Source of the DNA: Falsiroseomonas sp051859025
GTDB lineage: Bacteria > Pseudomonadota > Alphaproteobacteria > Acetobacterales > Acetobacteraceae
DNA length: 64,000 bases
Assembly: GCF_051859025.1 (NCBI RefSeq)
Contig: NZ_JBHYGL010000037.1
Span: forward strand, 62,001 to 126,000
Reading direction: 5' to 3'
Shown: positions 25,809-33,726 of the stretch, piece by piece
Numbering within the stretch: position 1 is the stretch's first letter
Layout of the letters: each line of letters begins with the position of its first letter
Notes under the pieces: generated by a model
Told to the model about the DNA's origin: nothing
What the model saw: the letters and a program-made list of their open reading frames with translations, nothing else
Databases searched by the model: none
Position numbers and translations under genes: made by a program

Positions 25809-26573
25809 ATGGAACTGCCGAAGACACCGTCCTTCCGCCTCGATGGCCGCCGCGCGCTGGTGACGGGCGCCGGGCGCGGGATCGGCCTCGCCGCCGCCTG
25901 CGCGCTGGCGGAGGCTGGCGCGCATGTCGTGCTGGCCGCGCGGTCGGCGGAGGAGATCGGGGAAGCGGCGGAGGCCATCCGCGCGCAGGGCGGATCGGCG
26001 GAGGCGCTGGCGATGGATGTCGCCGACATCGACGACGCCACCGCGAAGATCGCGAAGGCCGGGCCGTTCCATGTGCTGGTGAACAACGCCGGCACCAACC
26101 GCCCCGCCGCCTTCCCCGATGTGACGCCGGCGGATTTCGACGCGGTGATGAACCTGAATGTCCGCGCCGCCTTCTTCGTGGCGCAGGCCGTGGCGAAGGG
26201 GATGATGGAGGCCGGCATCCCCGGCGCCATCATCCATGTCTCCTCGCAGATGGGGCATGTCGGCGGGGCGCGGCGCAGCGTCTATTGCGCGTCCAAATGG
26301 GCGATCGAGGGTATCGCGCGTGCGATGGCGATCGACCTCGCCCCCCATGGCATCCGCGTGAACACGCTCTGCCCCACTTTCATCGAGACGCCGATGACGA
26401 AGCCCTTCCTGCAGGACGCGGCCTTCAAGGCCAGCGTCGTGCAGAAGATCAAGCTCGGGCGGCTCGGCCAGGTGGAGGATCTGATGGGCGCGATCCTGTT
26501 CCTGGCCTCCGACGCCGCAAGCCTGATGACGGGGTCGTCGCTGCTGGTGGATGGGGGCTGGACGGCGGGCTAA
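25809..26573 (+). CDS. Short-chain dehydrogenase/reductase, partner of the HisD-like enzyme
   Basis: This 254-residue classical SDR has ALVTGAGRGIGLAAACALAE (TGxxxGxG), LVNNAGTN, HVSSQMGHVGGAR with catalytic Ser, YCASKWAIEG (Tyr and Lys) and TLCPTFIETPMT. It lies 74 bases after the HisD-like gene. GTG 25788 has a better ribosome site (AGGGGAG) but would add 7 residues; ATG 25809 was taken from the usual position of the TPSFRLDGRRAL block. It probably oxidises or reduces an intermediate of the same pathway. Its stop overlaps that of the converging receptor gene. Confidence 0.88.
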   Translation: MELPKTPSFRLDGRRALVTGAGRGIGLAAACALAEAGAHVVLAARSAEEIGEAAEAIRAQGGSAEALAMDVADIDDATAKIAKAGPFHVLVNNAGTNRPAAFPDVTPADFDAVMNLNVRAAFFVAQAVAKGMMEAGIPGAIIHVSSQMGHVGGARRSVYCASKWAIEGIARAMAIDLAPHGIRVNTLCPTFIETPMTKPFLQDAAFKASVVQKIKLGRLGQVEDLMGAILFLASDAASLMTGSSLLVDGGWTAG

Positions 26574-27559
26574 TCGGGTCGCGCGCCGGATTCCTGCACC
26601 ACGCGGGACCACTTGGCCGCATCGGCCACGACCATGCGGGCGAAGGCCTCCGCCGTGCCGCCGACGATGTCGCCGCCTTCCTGGCGCACGCGGTCCGCGA
26701 CGCCGGCGGCGCGCAGCGCGTCATTGGCCGCGGTGTTCAGGCGCTGCACCACGGCGGTGGGCGTGCCAGCCGGCACGAACAGGCCATACCAGGTGTTGGC
26801 ATCGAAACCGGGAAAGCCCTGTTCGCCGATGGTGGGGACATCCGGCAGCACCGGGCTGCGCCGGGCGGCGGACACGGCGATGGCGCGCAGCCGGCCATCG
26901 CGGATGTTGGACAGCGCCGTGGGGACGGAGGACATCATCAGCGGCACGCGCCCCGCGATCACATCCGTCACCGCCGCCGCCGCGCCGCGATAGGGCACAT
27001 GGGTGAAGCGGATGCCCGCCACGCCCTGGAACAATTCACCCGTGAGGTGGGAGACGGTGCCGTTGCCTGGGGTCGCGAGGTGCAGCCCCTCCGGCGTCCT
27101 GCGCGCATCGGCTACCACATCCTGCAAGGCGCGGTAGCGCGATCCCTCCCCCACCACCACCACATTCGGCGCATCCGCCAACTGCACGACGGGGATGAAA
27201 TCCCGCTGCGTGTCGAAGGGAAGCCGCGCATAGAGCGAGGGGTTGATGGCGAAATGCGCGGTCTGGCCGAGCAGCACGGTGTAGCCATCGGGCGCCGCCT
27301 TCGCGACGGCATCGACGGCGATGTTGCCGCCGGCGCCGGCGCGGTTCTCCACCACGAAGGGCTGGCCGAGGATGCTGCCCATGCGGTCCGCGATGACGCG
27401 CGCGATCACATCCATCCCGCCGCCGCCGGTTCCGGGGACGATCATGCGGATGGGTCGCGCCGGCCATTCCTGCGCGCGGGCGGCGGAGGCCGGCAGCAGC
27501 GCCGCCGCCATCGCCGCGAAGTCCCGGCGGCCAAACGCCGGCGGACAAGCGTCTCGCAT
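26570..27559 (-). CDS. Bug/TTT-family periplasmic substrate-binding receptor
   Basis: This 329-residue receptor has a signal region (FGRRDFAAMAAALLPASAARA, Tat-like RR). Bug blocks include RMIVPGTGGGGMDVIARVIA, VVENRAGAGGNIAVDAVAKA, THVPYRGAAAAVTDVIAG and LPDVPTIGEQGFPGFDANTW. Start 27559 was preferred over 27613 because GGGGAGAAACG directly precedes it. It is the last of three minus-strand genes with two metallo-beta-lactamase-fold proteins, divergent from a LysR regulator. It probably delivers the substrate of those enzymes. No membrane transporter genes are present locally. Confidence 0.9.
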   Translation of the reverse strand: MRDACPPAFGRRDFAAMAAALLPASAARAQEWPARPIRMIVPGTGGGGMDVIARVIADRMGSILGQPFVVENRAGAGGNIAVDAVAKAAPDGYTVLLGQTAHFAINPSLYARLPFDTQRDFIPVVQLADAPNVVVVGEGSRYRALQDVVADARRTPEGLHLATPGNGTVSHLTGELFQGVAGIRFTHVPYRGAAAAVTDVIAGRVPLMMSSVPTALSNIRDGRLRAIAVSAARRSPVLPDVPTIGEQGFPGFDANTWYGLFVPAGTPTAVVQRLNTAANDALRAAGVADRVRQEGGDIVGGTAEAFARMVVADAAKWSRVVQESGARPD

Positions 27560-27613
27560 CGTTTCTCTCCCCAGGTGTCGTTCTTCTTGGTCCCCGGCAG
27601 GCGGGGGCAGCAA

Positions 27614-28444
27614 TTATTGGGCAGGCACCATCAGCTCGGGCGGCGGCGCGAGGCCGGTTTCCGTCCCGGATTCGGGAACGGAGCCGCCATAGAGCAGGCC
27701 CTCGATCAGCTTCGGCACCGTCGCCTCCGGGTCGAGGATCGGCAGCCCGTGGCTCGGCGCGATCACCTTCACGTCGAGGCGTTCCAGCAGCAGGCGCAGC
27801 CGGTCCACGTAATGGTTCATGTCGGTGAACTTGGTCCAGAACAGCGCGCGATCCGCGAAGACGGCGGAGACGTCGGGCAGGTCGAGCGAGGAGGCTTCCT
27901 CCGCGCAGAGCCCGCAATGGCCGTCCTCATGGTAGTGGCTGTAGGCGAAGCCATCGCCGGGGAAGAGAACCCGGCTGCCGCTGTCGAAGCCCCACCAGGT
28001 GGTGCGGAGGTCGCGGATCACCGGCTCCACCGCCACGAAGTCACGCCCGCCGAGGGGGATGCGATCGCCTTCCTTCATCGGCAGCAGGCGGTGTTCGTAT
28101 TGCGGGAAGGCCAGGTGGTAGTCGCTGACATCGCCGCAGAGCAGCGCTTCGGGATAGCGGCTCAGCACGCGGCCGAGGCCGCCGGCATGCGGCGTTTCCT
28201 GATGCGTGACGAAGAGGTATTTCAGCGGCGCGCGCGTGCTGAGGATTTCCTGCATCTGCCGGTCGATCAGCGGGAAATCCTTGGGGTGGCCGGTTTCCAC
28301 CAGCATCGACGCCTCCGTCCCGCAGATCAGGAAGGCGGCGTTGTAGGTGTGGTAGATCTTGCCCTTGGCGCGCTGTTCCAGGCAGTCGCCCAGCCAGAAG
28401 ACACCCGGCGTGATCTCCCGCGGCAGCGGATTCGGTCGGTTCAT
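27614..28444 (-). CDS. Metallo-beta-lactamase-fold protein with a diiron-like HxE motif
   Basis: This 276-residue MBL-fold protein has the usual early LVETGHPKDFPLID element. The metal motif THQETPHAGG (His81, Glu83, Pro85, His86) replaces the canonical HxHxDH. His-x-Glu is what flavodiiron/ROO-type oxygen-binding members use, but those keep an Asp where this protein has Pro. Later ligands appear in LFPGDGFAYSHYHEDGHCG (Asp) and VIAPSHGLPIL (His). Metal content and reaction are therefore uncertain. It lies 4 bases after the next MBL gene in the same operon. Confidence 0.8.
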   Translation of the reverse strand: MNRPNPLPREITPGVFWLGDCLEQRAKGKIYHTYNAAFLICGTEASMLVETGHPKDFPLIDRQMQEILSTRAPLKYLFVTHQETPHAGGLGRVLSRYPEALLCGDVSDYHLAFPQYEHRLLPMKEGDRIPLGGRDFVAVEPVIRDLRTTWWGFDSGSRVLFPGDGFAYSHYHEDGHCGLCAEEASSLDLPDVSAVFADRALFWTKFTDMNHYVDRLRLLLERLDVKVIAPSHGLPILDPEATVPKLIEGLLYGGSVPESGTETGLAPPPELMVPAQ

Positions 28445-28448
28445 GGGA

Positions 28449-29342
28449 TCACCTGATCTCGTCGCGGTCGATGTAGCGGGATGGCGCGACGCCGCGGGCG
28501 AGCCCGGCCAGCACCTCGTCCATCATCTCGAACTGCCGTTGCACCACGTCACGCCCGCGCAGCACGCGGCCATAGCCGGGGGCGATGGTCGTGATCTCAT
28601 GCCGGTCGAAGACATCGCGCAGCTTGCGGCGGAGGCTCTCCGTCTCCCCGCCCTCCAGCCACCAGTAGCGCGTGTTGAGAAGAAAACTGCGGAGGTGGTC
28701 GGGGCCGCGCAGATCCGCGGCGCGTGCCACGTTCCACGGCCCCTCGGCCTCGTCGCTCCATTCCTGGGTGAAGCTGTCGGAGGTGAAGAGCGTGCGCGTG
28801 GCGCGGTCATAGAGCCAGCGCGTGCCGATCAGGCGGATCGGCGCCTGGAAGGCATCGACCGGGCGTGCATCGCCATCACCCACCTGCAAGGTCTGCACCC
28901 GCGCGACGAGCGTGGTCTTCATGGGCCTGGCGAGGGCACCGGCCTGGTCCGACCTTCCGCCGAAATCCACCCAGAGCGCGGCGTCCGGATTGCCGGAGTA
29001 GCACTGCTCCACGTCGAAATTGTCGGCGATGACCTCGACATTGCAGACGGACATGAATTCATTGAGGCGCAGCGGATAGACCGAAAGCCGTGTATCCGGC
29101 CGCAGCACGCTGGCGAGTTGCGCGATGATGCCCTTGGCATGGGCGGTGAAGCCGGTATCCAGCATCAACGCCGCGCCCGGTTCCACCAGCAGGTAGCAAT
29201 TCACGGCGGTGAAGCCGCGCGCATTGGCGGGGTAGGAACTCATCCGCCCATCCAGCGGGCAGAGGCTGCGCAGCACGAACAGCCGCCCGGGCACCAATTC
29301 CTCGACACCCGGCGCGAGTTTCTCCGCCACTTCGGTCAGCAT
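28449..29342 (-). CDS. Divergent metallo-beta-lactamase-fold protein lacking canonical His ligands
   Basis: This 297-residue protein is recognisable as an MBL/ODP-like fold from NCYLLVEPGAALMLDTGFTA near residue 48, LFTSDSFTQEW and ITTIAPGYGRVLRG. At the place of the HxHxDH motif it reads YPLRLNEFMSVCN, keeping only a Glu. It may have lost the usual metal site or use another one. It is the first gene of the operon with the second MBL protein and a Bug receptor. The LysR gene is divergent 103 bases away. Function unknown. Confidence 0.72.
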   Translation of the reverse strand: MLTEVAEKLAPGVEELVPGRLFVLRSLCPLDGRMSSYPANARGFTAVNCYLLVEPGAALMLDTGFTAHAKGIIAQLASVLRPDTRLSVYPLRLNEFMSVCNVEVIADNFDVEQCYSGNPDAALWVDFGGRSDQAGALARPMKTTLVARVQTLQVGDGDARPVDAFQAPIRLIGTRWLYDRATRTLFTSDSFTQEWSDEAEGPWNVARAADLRGPDHLRSFLLNTRYWWLEGGETESLRRKLRDVFDRHEITTIAPGYGRVLRGRDVVQRQFEMMDEVLAGLARGVAPSRYIDRDEIR

Positions 29343-29404
29343 CTGCGTTCTTCTCCCATGATGGGAAGTTGAGACGCCGCGCCTTGCGGGGGCAAACGAC
29401 TTAT

Positions 29405-29432
29405 GGTCACGTCACTTTTGAGAAAAAGTCAC
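29405..29432. promoter_or_regulatory. GTCAC-repeat operator candidate between the MBL operon and LysR gene
   Basis: The intergenic region holds GGTCAC-GTCAC at 29405-29415 and another GTCAC at 29428-29432, separated by an A/T-rich TTTTGAGAAAA. LysR regulators usually bind just upstream of their own divergent gene. A related GGTCA element occurs as a palindrome before the acyl-CoA dehydrogenase operon at 30338-30353. Binding is inferred. Confidence 0.35.
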
Positions 29433-29445
29433 AGGGCCCCGGGCC

Positions 29446-30336
29446 ATGCGCCTGCCACCGCTCAACGCCGTGCGGGTTTTCGAAGCGGCGGGCCGGCTGA
29501 ACAGCTTCAGCCGGGCGGCGGCGGAACTGCACGTCACGCCCGGCGCCGTCAGCCGCCAGATCGCGAAGCTCGAAGCGTTCCTCGGCGTGGCGTTGTTCCA
29601 GCGTGGCGCGGCGGAGATGCGGCTGACGGAAGCCGGTGCGCGCTACCTGCCGGTGGTGCGGGATGCGCTGGAAAGGCTGCGGGATGGCACGCAGGCGCTG
29701 GCCAGCGGCGGGCAGGACACGCTGCATATCTGGGGATCGCGCTTCTTCATCCGGCTCTGGCTGCTGCCGCGGCTACCGGGCTTCCAGGCGCTGCATCCCG
29801 GCCTGCCCGTGCGCATCACCACCGCGCTGCCGGAGGATGAGCCGCCCGCCGACATGGATGTCGCCATCGGGCCGGATCGCCCCGCGCTGGCCGGCCTGCG
29901 GTCCCACAAGCTGCTGGATCGCGTCGTGGTGCCGGTGTGCAGCCCCGACTACCTCCGCCACGCCGCGGCCCTGCGGCAGCCTCAGGATTTGGCGCACCAC
30001 GCGCTGTTGCAGACGCCGCGCGATGCCGATGACTGGCAGAGCTGGTATGCGCTGACCGGCGCGCCGCCGGTGCGCCTGCCGCGCCCCATCACCTTCACCA
30101 GCACCGATGTCGCCTACAGCGCGGCGCTGGACGGGATCGGCATCGCGCTGGGCCGGCAGGGATTCATCGAGGCCGATCTCCAGGCCGGCCGACTGGTGCA
30201 GCCCTTCACGGTGGCGCTACCCTCGCGCGGCGCCTTCCACCTGATGATCCGGGATGCGGAGCCCCTGCCCGCGCGCATCGTCGCCTTCCGAGACTGGATC
30301 CTGGCGCAACTGGACAGTCCCGCACCCAGCCGATAA
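29446..30336 (+). CDS. LysR-family transcriptional regulator (GcvA-like)
   Basis: This 296-residue regulator has an N-terminal winged HTH: LPPLNAVRVFEAAGRLNSFS, RAAAELHVTPGAVSRQIAKL and LFQRGAAEMRLTEAG. The effector domain resembles GcvA-type regulators, including PVCSPDYLRHAAAL and FTSTDVAYSAALDGIGIALG. It is divergent from the MBL/Bug operon and 38 bases upstream of the acyl-CoA dehydrogenase operon, so it may control one or both. Effector unknown. Confidence 0.92.
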   Translation: MRLPPLNAVRVFEAAGRLNSFSRAAAELHVTPGAVSRQIAKLEAFLGVALFQRGAAEMRLTEAGARYLPVVRDALERLRDGTQALASGGQDTLHIWGSRFFIRLWLLPRLPGFQALHPGLPVRITTALPEDEPPADMDVAIGPDRPALAGLRSHKLLDRVVVPVCSPDYLRHAAALRQPQDLAHHALLQTPRDADDWQSWYALTGAPPVRLPRPITFTSTDVAYSAALDGIGIALGRQGFIEADLQAGRLVQPFTVALPSRGAFHLMIRDAEPLPARIVAFRDWILAQLDSPAPSR

Positions 30337-30337
30337 A

Positions 30338-30353
30338 GGTCACATAACTGACC
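30338..30353. promoter_or_regulatory. Palindrome GGTCA-N6-TGACC before the acyl-CoA dehydrogenase operon
   Basis: GGTCACATAACTGACC is a perfect 5-6-5 inverted repeat located between the LysR stop and the start at 30375. It includes the GGTCAC seen in the LysR upstream region. It could be the regulator's site for the downstream operon, or part of a promoter. There is no T-run to suggest a terminator. Confidence 0.4.
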
Positions 30354-30374
30354 TAACGCCCGGAGGAACGCGGA

Positions 30375-31523
30375 ATGACGCTCGAAGACCTCGACGCGCT
30401 GGATGACGCCGCCTTCCGCCTGCATGTGCGCGCCTGGGTGGAGGCGAATACGCCGGAGGATCTTCGCTTCCCGCGCCGCCGCCTGCATTGGCATGAGAAC
30501 CGGCCCTGGTACCTGGCCCTGTCGAAGCAGGGCTGGCTGGCGCCGGCCTGGCCGCGCGACCATGGCGGCATGGGGCTGGGCGCGGCGCGGCAACTCATCA
30601 TGATCGAGGAGTTCGAGCGCCATGGCTGCCCGCGCGTCAGCGACATGGGCGTGCTGATGCTCGGCCCACTGCTGCTGAAGCATGGAAGCGAGGACCAGAA
30701 GCGCCGCTTCCTGCCGCGCATCCTCTCGGGCGAGGACATCTGGGCGCAGGGCTATTCGGAACCCGATGCGGGATCGGATCTGGCAGCGCTGCGGCTGGAA
30801 GCGGTGGATCATGGCGACCACTGGGTGCTGAACGGGCAGAAGACCTGGATCACCTTCGCCAATGACGCCAACTGGATCTTCGTCCTCGCCCGCACCGACA
30901 AGACGGCGAAGAAGCAGGAGGGAATCAGCTTCCTCCTGATGCCGACAGCGACGCCGGGCATCACGATCCGCCCGATCCTCAACCTCGACCAGCATGACGA
31001 GTTCTGCGAGGTCTTCTTCGACAATGTCCGCGTGCCGAAGGACATGCTGGTGGGGGAGGTCAACAAGGGCTGGACCTACGCCAAGGCGCTGCTGGGGTTC
31101 GAGCGCATCGCCATCGGCAGCCCGCGCCTTTCCGCCAATGCACTGGCGGCGATGAAGCGCCTGGCCGAGAGCATGGGCCGCGCCGATGACCCCGCCTTCC
31201 TGGAGATGCATGCGCGCTTCCGCCTGGAACTCGCGGACCTCAAGGCGCTGTATGAACGCTGCGCGGCGGCGCTCAAGCGCGGCGAGACGCTGGGCGCGGA
31301 GCCTTCCATGCTGAAGCTGGTGGCGACGGAGCTGTTCCAGCGCATCACGGATGCGATGCTGGAGCTGGCGGGGGAGAATGCGGGGCTGCTGGACCCGATG
31401 CCGGGCCTCGCTCTGCATCCCGCGGGCCAGTTCCTGATCGCGCGGCCCTCCACCATCTTCGGCGGATCATCGGAGATATTGCGCAACGTGCTGGCACGGT
31501 CGCTGCTGGAGTTGCCGGCATGA
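30375..31523 (+). CDS. Acyl-CoA dehydrogenase family protein
   Basis: This 382-residue flavoenzyme has the FAD/substrate blocks IWAQGYSEPDAGSDLAALR, VLNGQKTWITFANDANWIFV and a FFDNVRVPKDMLVGEVNKGW segment, plus the C-terminal FGGSSEILRNVLARS. GGAGGAA precedes the ATG. It introduces a double bond alpha-beta to a CoA thioester and passes electrons to ETF. The following CoA-transferase starts inside its stop (ATGA), then a second acyl-CoA dehydrogenase, indicating activation and oxidation of one organic acid. Confidence 0.9.
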   Translation: MTLEDLDALDDAAFRLHVRAWVEANTPEDLRFPRRRLHWHENRPWYLALSKQGWLAPAWPRDHGGMGLGAARQLIMIEEFERHGCPRVSDMGVLMLGPLLLKHGSEDQKRRFLPRILSGEDIWAQGYSEPDAGSDLAALRLEAVDHGDHWVLNGQKTWITFANDANWIFVLARTDKTAKKQEGISFLLMPTATPGITIRPILNLDQHDEFCEVFFDNVRVPKDMLVGEVNKGWTYAKALLGFERIAIGSPRLSANALAAMKRLAESMGRADDPAFLEMHARFRLELADLKALYERCAAALKRGETLGAEPSMLKLVATELFQRITDAMLELAGENAGLLDPMPGLALHPAGQFLIARPSTIFGGSSEILRNVLARSLLELPA

Positions 31524-32695
31524 GCGGCCCGCTCCCCCGCATCCGCGTCCTGGACATGACGCGCGTCTTCGCCGGGCCCTGGTGCGCGCAGATCCTCGGC
31601 GATTTCGGCGCCGATGTGGTGAAGGTGGAACAGCCAGGCACGGGCGACGATGTGCGCCGCATGGGGTTCCGCAACGCCGATGGCAGCGGGGAGACATCCT
31701 CCTTCCAGGCGATGAACCGCAACAAGCGCGCCATCGCGCTGGATATCGGCAAGCCGGAGGGCCAGGCGACCTTGCGCGCGCTGGTCGCGAAATCCGATGT
31801 GTTCATCGAGAATTTCAAGGCCGGGGGCCTCGCGAAATACGGGCTCGACTATGCCAGCCTGTCCGCGCTGAACCCGAAGCTGGTCTATTGCTCCATCACC
31901 GGCTTCGGGCAGGACGGGCCCTATGCGCCGCTGCCGGGCTACGACCCCGTCTTCCAGGCAATGAGCGGCTTGATGAGCATCACTGGCGTGCCGGATGGCC
32001 AGCCCGGCGCGGGGCCGAACCTCGTAGGGTACAGCGTTTCCGACATCAACGCCGGCTTCTACGCTACCATCGCCATCCTGGCCGCGCTGCATCACCGCGA
32101 TACCGTCAGCGGCAAGGGCCAGCATATCGATTTGGCGCTGCTGGATGCGCAGATCGCGGCGCATTCCCACATCGCGATGAACCACCTGATCTCCGGCCGC
32201 ATGCCGGTGCGGGCCGGCGCGGCGAGCCAGATCAACACGCCCTGGCAGGCCTTCGAGACGGCGGACCGCCCGCTGATGGTCGCGATCGGCAACGACAAGC
32301 AATTCGCGCAATTCTGCCGCGTGCTTGGCTTGCCGGACCTGCCGGCCGATGAGCGCTACGCGACGAACCGCGCCCGCATGGCGAACAAGCCGACCTTGTT
32401 GCCCGCGCTTCAGGCGGCGCTGATGGCGAAGCCGGCGCGCGACTGGATGGATGCGCTGAACGAGGTCGGCGTCGCATCCGGCCCCATCAATGATTTCGGC
32501 GCGGTGGCGGATGACCCGCAGGTGAAGCACCGCCGCATCTTCCGCGAACTGCCGGGGCAGGATGGCGATGCGCTGCCGATGATCGCCAATCCCGTGAACT
32601 TCTCCGATACCCCCCTGGATTATCGCCGCCCGCCGCCGCGCCTCGGCGAACACACGGATGAGGTACTGCGCGACTGGCTGGGAGAGGATGCATGA
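31520..32695 (+). CDS. CaiB/BaiF family CoA-transferase (type III)
   Basis: This 391-residue protein shows the family signatures LPRIRVLDMTRVFAGPWCAQ, GADVVKVEQPGTGDDVR, NRNKRAIALDIGKPEGQAT and SDVFIENFKAGGLAKYGLDY. Asp in the GQHIDLALLDAQ block matches the catalytic Asp that forms the acyl anhydride. It transfers CoA to a carboxylic acid. Overlaps of 4 bases with genes on both sides place it as the middle gene of a three-gene operon; it probably activates the substrate of the flanking dehydrogenases. Confidence 0.93.
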   Translation: MSGPLPRIRVLDMTRVFAGPWCAQILGDFGADVVKVEQPGTGDDVRRMGFRNADGSGETSSFQAMNRNKRAIALDIGKPEGQATLRALVAKSDVFIENFKAGGLAKYGLDYASLSALNPKLVYCSITGFGQDGPYAPLPGYDPVFQAMSGLMSITGVPDGQPGAGPNLVGYSVSDINAGFYATIAILAALHHRDTVSGKGQHIDLALLDAQIAAHSHIAMNHLISGRMPVRAGAASQINTPWQAFETADRPLMVAIGNDKQFAQFCRVLGLPDLPADERYATNRARMANKPTLLPALQAALMAKPARDWMDALNEVGVASGPINDFGAVADDPQVKHRRIFRELPGQDGDALPMIANPVNFSDTPLDYRRPPPRLGEHTDEVLRDWLGEDA

Positions 32696-33726
32696 GCGAC
32701 AGCCACGCCGAGCGGCAGGAGAGCATCCGCCTGGTGCGGGACAGCGCGGCTGCCGTGGTGCCCGGCGATTTCCGCCGCATCCGCGACCTGCGCTTCACCG
32801 AAGCGGGCTTCGATTCCGCGACCTGGGCCGAGATGGTCGCGATGGGCTGGGTTTCCCTTCGCGTGCCCGAGGATGCCGGCGGCGCGGGCCTCGGCATGGC
32901 GGAATACGTCGCGCTGGCGGAGGCGCTGGGCCGCGGCCTGGTGCCGGAACCGCTGATCCCGGGCGCCCTTTCAGCCGCGCTGCTGACCGCCGCCGGAGAG
33001 GCTCCGCCGGAAGACTACGTCGTGACGGCGTGGCAGGAAGCCCCGGACACGCTGCACGCCCCGGGATCACCGGATGCGGCGCGGCTGTTCCTGCCGCTGG
33101 CGCGTGGTGCCGCGCGCATCCTGCTGCCGGTGCGGGAGGCGTCGGGCCTGGCACTGTACGAAGTGCCGCCGCAGAAGCTGGACGTGCTGATGACGCAGGA
33201 TGGCAGCCATGTCGCTACGCTGCGCCGCTCGTCAGACGGCGCACGGCGCCTGGCCGATGACGTCGCGCCCGCGATGGAGCGTGCGCTGGACGAGGCCGCG
33301 CTGGCGACCGCCGCCTACCTGCTCGGCGTCATGGAGCAGAGCTTCGCGATGACGCTCGACTACCTCCGCACGCGGAAGCAGTTCGGGAAAGCCATCGGCA
33401 GCTTCCAGGCGCTGCAGCACCGCGCGGTGGATCTGCAACTCCAGATCACGCTGACGCGGGCCAGCGTGGAGGATGCGGCCGGCGTGCTGGATTCCGATGC
33501 ACCCGCGCCGCACCGCCGCGCCGCCATCAGCCGCGCCAAGGCCCGCGCGGCGGAGGCCTCGATGCTGGTCACGCGCGCCGCGGTGCAGTTGCACGGCGCC
33601 ATCGGCTACACCGACGAGTACGATGTCGGCCTGTTCCTGCGGAAGGCGATGGTTCTGGCGAACTCCTTCGGCTCCGCCGCGCTGCACCGCCGGCGCTTCG
33701 TGGCGGAGATGCCGGAGGAGGATTAG
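32692..33726 (+). CDS. Acyl-CoA dehydrogenase family protein (second, short type)
   Basis: This 344-residue enzyme has a shortened middle domain. MGWVSLRVPEDAGGAGLGMA and ALAEALGRGLVPEPLI occur in the N-terminal helical region. Further on are LDYLRTRKQFGKAIGSFQAL, QHRAVDLQLQI and VQLHGAIGYTDEYDVGLFLR, typical of the C-terminal domain. It may form a heteromer with the first dehydrogenase, as FadE-type alpha/beta pairs do (inference from size difference and linkage). Its stop overlaps that of the converging Ldh gene by 4 bases. Confidence 0.88.
   Translation: MSDSHAERQESIRLVRDSAAAVVPGDFRRIRDLRFTEAGFDSATWAEMVAMGWVSLRVPEDAGGAGLGMAEYVALAEALGRGLVPEPLIPGALSAALLTAAGEAPPEDYVVTAWQEAPDTLHAPGSPDAARLFLPLARGAARILLPVREASGLALYEVPPQKLDVLMTQDGSHVATLRRSSDGARRLADDVAPAMERALDEAALATAAYLLGVMEQSFAMTLDYLRTRKQFGKAIGSFQALQHRAVDLQLQITLTRASVEDAAGVLDSDAPAPHRRAAISRAKARAAEASMLVTRAAVQLHGAIGYTDEYDVGLFLRKAMVLANSFGSAALHRRRFVAEMPEED

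Noticed and set aside
25706..28456. A 916-codon frame covering the SDR, receptor and MBL genes in another frame
   Set aside because: Composition is Arg/Ala/Gly/His-rich without domains, and three to four well-supported genes occupy the same DNA.
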